A DNA stretch of 64,000 nucleotides from Pseudomonas triticifolii. Its GTDB lineage: Bacteria; Pseudomonadota; Gammaproteobacteria; Pseudomonadales; Pseudomonadaceae. Under the pieces are notes generated by a model. That model was not told the DNA's origin. It saw nothing but the letters and a program-made list of their open reading frames with translations, and ran no database searches. Both the position numbers and the translations under genes were made by a program. The first letter of the stretch is position 1. Each line of letters opens with the position of its first letter. Shown piece by piece: positions 8,996 to 19,293 of the stretch. The stretch lies in contig NZ_JACONV010000009.1 in the NCBI RefSeq assembly GCF_014358015.1, positions 62,001 to 126,000 on the forward strand. Direction: 5' to 3'.

Positions 8996-10687
8996 ATGCA
9001 AACATGGCAACAGCTCTACACACCGCTTGGCAGCCTCGGCCTATCCGCCGCTGCTGCACTGATCCCGATCGTGTTCTTCTTCCTGGCGCTGGCCGTGTTC
9101 CGGCTCAAAGGCCATATCGCGGGCAGCATCACGCTGGCGCTGTCGATACTGGTGGCGATCTTCGCTTTCCAGATGCCGAGCGACATGGCACTGGCAGCCG
9201 CAGGCTATGGATTCGCCTATGGCCTGTGGCCCATTGCATGGATCATCGTGGCAGCGGTGTTTCTCTACAAACTGACGGTCAAGAGCGGTCAGTTCGAGAT
9301 CATTCGCAGCTCGGTCATGTCGATCACCGACGACCAGCGCCTTCAGGTGCTGCTGATTGGCTTCTGCTTCGGTGCGTTTCTGGAAGGTGCTGCGGGCTTC
9401 GGGGCACCGGTGGCCATTACCGCTGCGTTGCTGGTGGGCCTGGGGCTCAATCCCCTTTACGCTGCAGGCCTGTGCCTGATCGCCAACACGGCACCCGTTG
9501 CGTTCGGCGCGCTGGGTATTCCGATCATCGTGGCAGGTCAGGTTTCCGGGCTTGATCCATTCAAGATCGGCGCGATGGCCGGACGCCAATTGCCGTTCTT
9601 GTCTATCTTCGTGCCGTTCTGGCTGATGTTCATGATGGATGGCGTGCGCGGCGTCAAAGAGACCTGGCCAGCGGCGCTGATCGCAGGCACGACCTTTGCG
9701 ATCACCCAGTTCCTGACGTCCAACTTCATCGGCCCTGAACTGCCCGACATCACCTCGGCGCTGGTCAGCATCGTCTCGCTGACGCTGTTCCTGAAAGTCT
9801 GGCAGCCAAAGCGCGCATCCGACACGGTCGTGACCAGCGGCGGTTCGGCTGCGATCATGGGCGGCCCGGGCGGATTCAACAAACCTCGCTCGTCGGTGGC
9901 AACGCCTTATAGCCTCGGCCAGATCATCAAGGCCTGGTCGCCGTTCCTGATCCTGACCGGCATGGTCACGATCTGGACCCTCAAACCGTTCAAAGCCTTG
10001 TTCGCGCCCGGCGGCGCTCTGCAGGCCTTTACCTTCAACATCCCGGTGCCGCATCTGGACCAGTTGGTGATGAAGACCGCGCCGATTGTTGCCAAGGTCA
10101 CGGCGATGCCAGCGGTGTACAAGTTCGACCTGATTGCCGCGTCGGGCACTGCGATTCTGTTCTCCGCCATCCTTGCGATGCTGGTGCTGCGCATCGCCCC
10201 GAAGATTGGTCTGACCACTTTCAAGGAAACCCTGATCGAACTGCGCTGGGCGATTGTCTCCATCGGCATGGTGCTGGCGTTTGCCTTCGTCATGAACTAC
10301 TCGGGCATGTCCTCAACGCTGGCGCTGGTATTGGCCGGAACAGGCGCGGCGTTCCCGTTCTTCTCGCCGTTCCTCGGCTGGCTGGGGGTATTCCTGACCG
10401 GTTCCGATACCTCGGCTAACGCGTTGTTCGGATCGCTGCAGGCCACCACCGCCCATCAACTGGGCGTCAGCGATGTGCTGATGGTAGCGGCCAACTCCAG
10501 CGGCGGCGTGACCGGCAAGATGATTTCGCCGCAATCCATCGCCGTGGCCTGCGCCGCGACCGGCCTGGTTGGCAGGGAGTCGGACCTATTCCGCTTCACG
10601 CTCAAGCACAGCCTGTTTTTCGCCACCATCGTCGGCTGCATCACCTACGCCCAGGCGTACTGGTTCACCGGCATGCTGGTTCATTAA
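8996..10687 (+). CDS. lldP: L-lactate permease LldP
   Basis: Proton symporter for lactate (and probably glycolate) in the inner membrane. The 563 residues from [20 protein letters not shown] match the LldP family length; the upstream in-frame ATG at 8879 is not used because AAGGGG lies just before 8996. About 12-14 hydrophobic segments are visible. [20 protein letters not shown] and [17 protein letters not shown] are family signatures. It is the first gene of the lactate operon. Confidence 0.94.
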   Translation: MQTWQQLYTPLGSLGLSAAAALIPIVFFFLALAVFRLKGHIAGSITLALSILVAIFAFQMPSDMALAAAGYGFAYGLWPIAWIIVAAVFLYKLTVKSGQFEIIRSSVMSITDDQRLQVLLIGFCFGAFLEGAAGFGAPVAITAALLVGLGLNPLYAAGLCLIANTAPVAFGALGIPIIVAGQVSGLDPFKIGAMAGRQLPFLSIFVPFWLMFMMDGVRGVKETWPAALIAGTTFAITQFLTSNFIGPELPDITSALVSIVSLTLFLKVWQPKRASDTVVTSGGSAAIMGGPGGFNKPRSSVATPYSLGQIIKAWSPFLILTGMVTIWTLKPFKALFAPGGALQAFTFNIPVPHLDQLVMKTAPIVAKVTAMPAVYKFDLIAASGTAILFSAILAMLVLRIAPKIGLTTFKETLIELRWAIVSIGMVLAFAFVMNYSGMSSTLALVLAGTGAAFPFFSPFLGWLGVFLTGSDTSANALFGSLQATTAHQLGVSDVLMVAANSSGGVTGKMISPQSIAVACAATGLVGRESDLFRFTLKHSLFFATIVGCITYAQAYWFTGMLVH

Positions 10688-10771
10688 TGCCTGAATGACG
10701 CATCACCTGACGCCGAACAGACCCGTCGGCGTCAGCCATTCATAACCGGGCCCACCCGGAGACTCAAACTG

Positions 10772-11608
10772 ATGAGTACGATTTTTTACAACGCCGCACC
10801 CGACACAGCGCCCAACGCCACCCGCCTCGCGCCTGCTCGCCATGCGCCCCGTGAGTACCCGGCCGATAAACCGAAACGCGTCTACCTGTTCGGCACCTGC
10901 GTGGTGGACCTGTTCTTCCCCGAAGCCGGCATGGACGCGATTCACCTGCTCGAACGTGAAGGCATTCAGGTCGATTATCCACAGGCGCAAAGTTGCTGCG
11001 GACAACCGGCCTACACCTCGGGTTACACCGATCAGGCCCGAGAAGTCGCGCGTGCCCAGCTTGAGCTGTTCAAGGGAGACGCTCCGGTTGTCGTGCCGTC
11101 CGGTTCGTGCGCCGGCATGTTTCGCGAACACTATCCCGACCTGTTCAAAGACGAGCCCGAGACGCTGAAGCAGGTACAGCATCTCGCCGCACGCACGTAT
11201 GAACTCACTGAATTTTTGCTACACGTCTGCAAGGCACGCCTGAACGACACCGGCCGCCCCACCCGCATCGCGCTGCACACCTCATGCTCGGCACGCCGTG
11301 AAATGAACACCCATCTGCACGCTCGCGAACTGCTCGCGCAACTGGGTAACGTAGAGCGCGTCGATCACGACCACGAAAGCGAATGCTGCGGCTTCGGTGG
11401 GACATTCAGCGTACGCATGCCGGACATTTCCGGTGCGATGGTCGCCGACAAGACCCGCGCCCTGAAGGAATCCGGCGCCGATCAGATACTCACTGCCGAC
11501 TGCGGCTGCCTGATGAACATCAACGGTTCGCTGGAAAAACAGCGCGAAGCGATACGCGGCCAACATCTGGCGAGTTTTCTCTGGCAACGCACCGGAGGTC
11601 AGCGATGA
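10772..11608 (+). CDS. lutA: L-lactate dehydrogenase complex subunit LutA (LldE)
   Basis: Subunit of the LutABC (LldEFG) complex that oxidises L-lactate to pyruvate without the classical flavin LldD. The 278 residues hold two CCG cysteine-rich domains: SCCGQPAYTSGY (about residues 73-84) and ECCGFGGTFSVRMPD (about 207-221). Such domains bind Fe-S clusters. A start at 10772 follows a purine-rich GGAGAC. Its stop overlaps the lutB start (ATGA), so translation is coupled. Confidence 0.93.
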   Translation: MSTIFYNAAPDTAPNATRLAPARHAPREYPADKPKRVYLFGTCVVDLFFPEAGMDAIHLLEREGIQVDYPQAQSCCGQPAYTSGYTDQAREVARAQLELFKGDAPVVVPSGSCAGMFREHYPDLFKDEPETLKQVQHLAARTYELTEFLLHVCKARLNDTGRPTRIALHTSCSARREMNTHLHARELLAQLGNVERVDHDHESECCGFGGTFSVRMPDISGAMVADKTRALKESGADQILTADCGCLMNINGSLEKQREAIRGQHLASFLWQRTGGQR

Positions 11609-13068
11609 ACATGCAGACCCGCATCCCCGCCGTCGAAATCCACACCCCGGACTTCCGCGAGCGAGCTCACGAGGCATTAGGCGATCCACAGCTGCGCGGC
11701 AATTTCCGACGCGCCATGGATTCGCTGATGACCAAGCGCGCCGCCGCCTTCAGCAACGCGGATGAGCGCGAAGACCTGCGCTCGCTGGGCAACGCCATCC
11801 GCGCCCGCGCCCTGTCCAAACTGCCCGACCTGCTGGAACAACTGGAACGCAACCTGATACGCAATGGCGTGCAGGTGCACTGGGCGGAAACGGTCGAAGA
11901 AGCCAACGCCATCGTGTTGTCCATCGTTGAAGCCCACGAAGCCAAACAGGTGATCAAGGGCAAGTCGATGGTCAGCGAAGAAATGGAGATGAACGACTTT
12001 CTCGGCGAGCGCGGCATCGAGTGCCTGGAAGCGGACATGGGCGAATACATCGTGCAGATGGACCACGAAAAGCCCTCGCACATCATCATGCCCGCCATCC
12101 ACAAGAACGCAGGCCAGGTCGGCAAACTGTTCCACGAAAAGCTCGGCGTGGACTACACCACCGACGTCGATCAACTGATTCAGATCGGCCGTCGCGTATT
12201 GCGCCAGAAATTCTTCGAAGCGGACATTGGCGTCTCCGGCGTCAACTTCGCCGTCGCTGAAACCGGCACCTTGCTGCTGGTGGAAAACGAAGGCAACGGC
12301 CGCATGGTCACCAGCGTGCCACCTGTGCACATCGCGGTGACCGGCATCGAAAAGGTCGTCGAGAACATGCGCGACACCGTGCCGTTGCTGTCGTTGCTGA
12401 CCCGCTCGGCGCTGGGTATTCCAATCACCACCTACGTCAACATGATCTCCGGCCCGCGCAAGGCCGATGAGCTGGACGGCCCGCAGGAAGTGCACCTGGT
12501 GTTGCTGGACAACGGCCGCAGCCAGGCCTTCGCCGACAGCGAGCTGCGCCAGACGCTGAACTGCATCCGCTGCGGCGCGTGCATGAACCACTGCCCGGTC
12601 TACACCCGCGTTGGCGGTCACACCTACGGCGAGGTCTACCCCGGCCCCATCGGCAAGATCATCACCCCGCACATGGCGGGCCTTGCGAAAGTCCCGGATC
12701 ACCCCAGCGCGTCATCCCTGTGCGGCGCGTGCGGCGAAGTCTGTCCGGTGAAAATTCCGATTCCCGCGCTGTTACGGCGTCTGCGCGAAGAAAACGTCAA
12801 AGCGCCAGACGCGCCCAACCGGGTCATGCGTGACCAAGGCAGCAAATTCTCGCGCAAGGAACGTTTTATCTGGAACGCCTGGTCGAGGCTCAACACCTCG
12901 CCTGCGCTGTATCGCCTGTTCGGCTTTTTCGCCACCCGACTGCGCGGCCTGACACCCGGCAACATCGGCCCCTGGACACAAAACCACAGCGCCCCGAAAC
13001 CCGCCGCCCGCTCCCTGCACGAAATGGCCCGCGAGCATCTGGAAAGGAAGTCTGGAGACCAACCATGA
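11605..13068 (+). CDS. lutB: L-lactate dehydrogenase complex iron-sulfur subunit LutB (LldF)
   Basis: Iron-sulfur electron-transfer subunit of the LutABC lactate oxidase. The start MNMQTRIPAVEIHTPDFRER overlaps the lutA stop by ATGA and gives 487 residues. An N-terminal LUD domain (about 60-290) precedes two 4Fe-4S motifs, CIRCGACMNHCPVYTR and CGACGEVCPVKIPIP, and a C-terminal helical tail. The gene ends with another ATGA overlap, into lutC. Confidence 0.95.
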   Translation: MNMQTRIPAVEIHTPDFRERAHEALGDPQLRGNFRRAMDSLMTKRAAAFSNADEREDLRSLGNAIRARALSKLPDLLEQLERNLIRNGVQVHWAETVEEANAIVLSIVEAHEAKQVIKGKSMVSEEMEMNDFLGERGIECLEADMGEYIVQMDHEKPSHIIMPAIHKNAGQVGKLFHEKLGVDYTTDVDQLIQIGRRVLRQKFFEADIGVSGVNFAVAETGTLLLVENEGNGRMVTSVPPVHIAVTGIEKVVENMRDTVPLLSLLTRSALGIPITTYVNMISGPRKADELDGPQEVHLVLLDNGRSQAFADSELRQTLNCIRCGACMNHCPVYTRVGGHTYGEVYPGPIGKIITPHMAGLAKVPDHPSASSLCGACGEVCPVKIPIPALLRRLREENVKAPDAPNRVMRDQGSKFSRKERFIWNAWSRLNTSPALYRLFGFFATRLRGLTPGNIGPWTQNHSAPKPAARSLHEMAREHLERKSGDQP

Positions 13069-13732
13069 GTGCCAAGCAGAACATCCTCGCCAAGCTGCGC
13101 AAAAGCCTGACCGGCACCATGCCAGTGTCTGACCTCTTCGACGAGGGGCTGGTCACCGAGCCGTGGCGCTACGCTCCGGAAAACCGGATCGACCAATTGC
13201 GCAAACTGATGGAGGCGGTCCATACCGAAATCCACCTGTGCCGCGAACAGGACTGGCCGCGCAGGCTTGGCGAACTGGTCAAGGACCGTCAATTGCCCAG
13301 CCTGCTGATCGCACCGGGCACGCCGCACGGCCGCAGGGTCAGCGAACATTGGGCTGCACAGCCCGACCTGCCCGCACTCAAGGCTTACGACCGGCCCATC
13401 GAAGAATGGAAAGAAGACCTGTTCGACCACACGCCCGCCAGCTTCACCACCACGCTGGGCGCGATTGCCGCCACGGGCAGCCTGATCATCTGGCCCACAC
13501 GCGAAGAGCCGCGCCTGATGAGCCTGGTGCCGCCCGTGCATTTCGCGCTGCTTAAAGCCAGCGAGATCTACGACAACCTTTATGAAACCCAACTCAAACA
13601 GAACTGGGCAGGCGGCATGCCTACCAACGCGCTGTTGGTGTCCGGTCCGTCGAAGACTGCCGACATCGAACAGGTGCTGGCCTATGGCGCCCACGGTCCC
13701 AAGGACCTTGTCGTACTGATCGTGGAGGACGC

Positions 13733-13736
<4 letters not shown>
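13065..13736 (+). CDS. lutC: Lactate utilization protein C (LldG)
   Basis: Third subunit of the LutABC complex, a LUD-domain protein. The 223 residues contain TLGAIAATGSLIIWPT and LVPPVHFALLKASEI, typical of the LUD fold shared with the N-terminal half of LutB. Start and stop both overlap the neighbours by 4 bp (lutB upstream, dld downstream), which fixes the start. Its exact catalytic share in the complex is not settled for the family. Confidence 0.92.
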
Positions 13737-16561
<2,825 letters not shown>

Positions 16562-16574
16562 ATCGCCCCATTTT

Positions 16575-16590
16575 GGTGCCTTATGGCACC
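16575..16590 (+). terminator. Small hairpin after the lactate operon
   Basis: GGTGCC-TTAT-GGCACC is a perfect 6-bp hairpin 14 bp after the dld stop, with a GGCTTTTTC stretch 6 bp further on. The T run is short and offset, so this may be a weak terminator only. Confidence 0.4.
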
Positions 16591-16748
16591 TATATGGCTT
16601 TTTCACATGAGCCTGAAAATAAATAGAACCCCTGCGTTTCAACACAGTCAATCTTTTAGGCCCGACAACTTAACGGGCTCCCCAGAAACCTCGGGCAACG
16701 GCCTCACTGACCGGCCATACCGAGTCCACAGGCTATAAGGAGAGACAC

Positions 16749-17036
16749 ATGAAGCGTACCGCCCTCACAGGATTGTTCCTCAGCGCTGCACTGTTGGCTT
16801 CGCCGGTTTTTGCTGCTGACGATTTGTGCAGTGCCAACCTCCAGACACTCAAGGATGCCCAGACTTCTTCCGGCACCAACCTGAGCCCTGATGTGAAAGA
16901 AATGATGGCCAAAACCGAAAAAGACGCAATGGCTGCCAAGGCCAGCGGTGACGAGAAAAAATGCGTTGACCTGACCACCCAGGCCATCACCCGCCTCAAA
17001 GGCATTGGCTCCGGTAGCGAAGGCGCCAGCAAGTAA
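16749..17036 (+). CDS. Small exported protein of unknown function
   Basis: I do not recognise a named family. The 95 residues start with a clear Sec signal peptide (MKRTALTGLFLSAALLASPVFA, cut about residue 22), leaving a mature protein of about 73 residues with two cysteines (in LCSAN and KKCVDL), probably disulfide-bonded in the periplasm, and two Lys-rich helices. AAGGAGAG lies 5 bp before the ATG. A hairpin (17047-17070) follows. It stands alone between the lactate operon and ssrA. Confidence 0.75.
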   Translation: MKRTALTGLFLSAALLASPVFAADDLCSANLQTLKDAQTSSGTNLSPDVKEMMAKTEKDAMAAKASGDEKKCVDLTTQAITRLKGIGSGSEGASK

Positions 17037-17046
17037 GAATCCTGAA

Positions 17047-17070
17047 GAGGCCAGGCATCACACTGGCCTC
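17047..17070 (+). terminator. Hairpin after the small exported protein gene
   Basis: GAGGCCAG-N8-CTGGCCTC forms a perfect 8-bp stem 11 bp after the stop. There is no T run, so it may be a transcript-end stabiliser rather than a full intrinsic terminator. Confidence 0.5.
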
Positions 17071-17145
17071 ATCGGATGCAGCAGACGGGTCGACGTGCCT
17101 CGCCGATTGGCGTACACTCCGCCCAGCGACTGCGAAAGCAGTCTC

Positions 17146-17537
17146 GGGGCCGATTAGGATTCGACGCCGGTGATGAAACTTTAGGTGCATGCCGAGTTGG
17201 TAACAGAACTCGTAAATCCACTGTTGCAACTTTCTATAGTTGCCAATGACGAAAACTACGAGGGCTACGCTCTCGCTGCGTAAGCGGCGCGACTAGCTCT
17301 TCTGGTAGCTTCGGCTCCAGCAATCATCAGGGGATGCCTGTAAACCCGAAATGATTGTCATATAGAACAGGATCGTCGCCTAGTACGTTGTGGACGAAGC
17401 GACTAAAACTTACGCAACTCGCCCAAAGCACCCTGCCCGTCGGGTCGCTGAGGGTTAACTTAATAGACACGGCTACGCATGTAGTACCGACAGCGGAGTA
17501 CTGGCGGACGGGGGTTCAAATCCCCCCGGCTCCACCA
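17146..17537 (+). ncRNA. ssrA: Transfer-messenger RNA (tmRNA)
   Basis: tmRNA rescues stalled ribosomes with SmpB. The 5' end GGGGCCGATTAGGATTCGAC and the 3' end with GGGGGTTCAAATCCCCCC (T-arm) and GGCTCCACCA are the conserved tRNA-like halves; the 5' GGGGCC pairs with GGCTCC before the CCA. The length is 392 nt. The tag frame is 17242-17283: resume codon GCC, encoding ANDENYEGYALAA, then TAA. The LAA end is the normal protease signal; the EGY insert makes it three residues longer than the E. coli tag. The 3' end is the integration site of the downstream island. Confidence 0.97.
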
Positions 17538-17574
17538 AATTTACATCTAAAGACGTCCCCGGACGTCTTTTTTT
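17532..17574. repeat. attL-like segment: ssrA end plus terminator
   Basis: CCACCAAATTTACATCTAA plus the hairpin and T run is repeated imperfectly at 31742-31784 (4 differences in 43 nt). The first bases are the tmRNA 3' CCACCA. This is what an integrase that recombines at the ssrA 3' end would leave at the island's left edge. Confidence 0.75.
17549..17574 (+). terminator. Rho-independent terminator of ssrA
   Basis: AAAGACGTCC-CC-GGACGTCTTT is a perfect 10-bp stem followed by more T residues, 11 bp after the tmRNA CCA. A similar hairpin is found in the second copy near 31760, so the terminator appears to travel with the inserted element. Confidence 0.88.
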
Positions 17575-17710
17575 GTACCTTGAATCCAGCAAAATCAAGG
17601 CTTTAGGGTCTATTAGCGTCCATGGACGTCCGGCAGAATCCACGACATCGGGTATTCCAGATGGTATTCCAAGCCCTTCAGTGGTAATTTTTGGAATACC
17701 AATTGATGTC

Positions 17711-18979
17711 ATGGAACACCTCATGTGCGCCCAAGCCACCCGCCTCTCTGACCGCCAGCTCAAAGCGGTAAAGCCGAAAGACAAAGACTACGTCCTCAGC
17801 GATGGAGACGGTTTACAGCTACGCGTGAGGGTCAATGGTTCGACGCTCTGGAATTTCAACTATCGGCAGCCGATCACCAAGAACCGCATCAATATGGGTC
17901 TCGGCACCTATCCAGAGCTCTCACTCGCGCAAGCCAGGAAGAAGACGGTCGAAGCAAGAGAGCTTCTCGCCCAGGGCATCGATCCGAAAGAACAACGTAG
18001 CGAGTTGGAGCAGACAAAAAGGCAAGCAACCGAGCACACGTTCGAGAACGTGGCATCTGCCTGGTTTGAACTGAAAAAAGATTCGGTCACTGAGGCGTAT
18101 GCCGAGGACATCTGGCGCTCGCTTACGCTGCATGTCTTTCCATCGCTGGGAACAACACCTATCTCGCAGATCAATGCCCCGAGGGTCATCGAGCTTCTGC
18201 GCCCTTTGGAAACCAAAGGCAGCCTGGAGACAGTGAAGCGACTGACCCAACGACTCAACGAGATCATGACCTACGGTGTGAACTCGGGAATGATCTTCGC
18301 CAATCCGCTCAGTGGCATCCGGGCAGTTTTCAAGAAGCCGAAAAAGCAGAACATGGCAGCCCTCCGCCCCGAAGAGCTGCCAGAACTGATGGTCGCCATC
18401 GCCAACGCGAGTATAAAAAGAACAACACGCTGCCTGATCGAATGGCAACTTCACAGCATGACACGTCCCGCCGAGGCCGCCACAACCTCTTGGGCTGACA
18501 TCGACCTCGACAGGAAGACCTGGACGATTCCAGCGGAGCGTATGAAGAAACGCCGTGCTCACGTCATACCGCTGACTGAACACGCACTTGCTCTATTAGA
18601 GACGATCAAGCCTTACAGCGGCCACAGAGAATACGTGTTCCCGGCCGACCGAGATCCACGGGATCACTGCAACAGCCAGACAGCAAACATGGCGCTGAAA
18701 CGCATGGGCTTTGAAGGTCGATTGGTGAGTCATGGCATGCGCTCCATGGCCAGCACCATCTTGAACGAACAAGGATGGGACCCAGAGCTGATCGAAGTCG
18801 CACTTGCGCACGTGGACAAAGACGAGGTGCGTAGCGCCTACAATCGTGCAGATTACATTGAGAGAAGACGCCCAATGATGACTTGGTGGAGCGAGCACAT
18901 CCAACAAGCCGCCACCGGAAGCTTGTCAGTTTCAGCCATCCAAAGGGCTAGAGGCTTAAATATAGTTTCGATGCAATAG
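17711..18979 (+). CDS. P4-type tyrosine recombinase (integrase)
   Basis: Site-specific integrase, the probable mover of the ssrA island. From the ATG at 17711 it has 422 residues (17723 is equally possible; the longer frame from 17573 would begin in the terminator). Domains: DUF4102 N-terminal arm-binding domain (LSDGDGLQLRVRVNG, MGLGTYPELSLAQARKKT), SAM-like core-binding domain (about 105-190), and the catalytic domain with R in SMTRPAEA, HGMRSMASTIL, ALAHVDKDEVRSAYNR and the nucleophile Tyr in the last motif. It abuts ssrA, as expected for this class. No frameshift is seen, so it may be active. Confidence 0.93.
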   Translation: MEHLMCAQATRLSDRQLKAVKPKDKDYVLSDGDGLQLRVRVNGSTLWNFNYRQPITKNRINMGLGTYPELSLAQARKKTVEARELLAQGIDPKEQRSELEQTKRQATEHTFENVASAWFELKKDSVTEAYAEDIWRSLTLHVFPSLGTTPISQINAPRVIELLRPLETKGSLETVKRLTQRLNEIMTYGVNSGMIFANPLSGIRAVFKKPKKQNMAALRPEELPELMVAIANASIKRTTRCLIEWQLHSMTRPAEAATTSWADIDLDRKTWTIPAERMKKRRAHVIPLTEHALALLETIKPYSGHREYVFPADRDPRDHCNSQTANMALKRMGFEGRLVSHGMRSMASTILNEQGWDPELIEVALAHVDKDEVRSAYNRADYIERRRPMMTWWSEHIQQAATGSLSVSAIQRARGLNIVSMQ

Positions 18980-19293
18980 CCAGCAAGGATCGAAAGTCGT
19001 TCGGGGTGGCCGGTCCCCTCCTTCTCTCAAATCCCAATATGGTTTCGGCACATAAGTTCAGCCTCCCTACTAACTCGTTTTATCTTCCATAAATTAAACG
19101 GTTACCAAATCTAACTTTATGGCGGTTCTGACACGCGAAATAGGGGAGCTAATGCCAGTTATGTGGAATTTTCTAGAATCGTATTTCGCAGGGTGAACGG
19201 ACAAATCGTCCTACTTGGTTGGTGTTTGTGCGGAAATGAACATCGTGTCAGAAGCGACGCACTGCGTGTTGACCTAACATGAGTCCTCTCTCC
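18980..19293. other. Intergenic, no gene seen
   Basis: The 314 bp between the integrase and the convergent ATPase gene hold no convincing frame, RNA or strong terminator. It is AT-rich compared with the core genes, like much of the island. Confidence 0.6.

Noticed and set aside
9041..10054. 337-codon minus-strand frame inside lldP
   Set aside because: Composition is typical of an antisense shadow (His/Arg/Gln-rich) and lldP is clear on the other strand.
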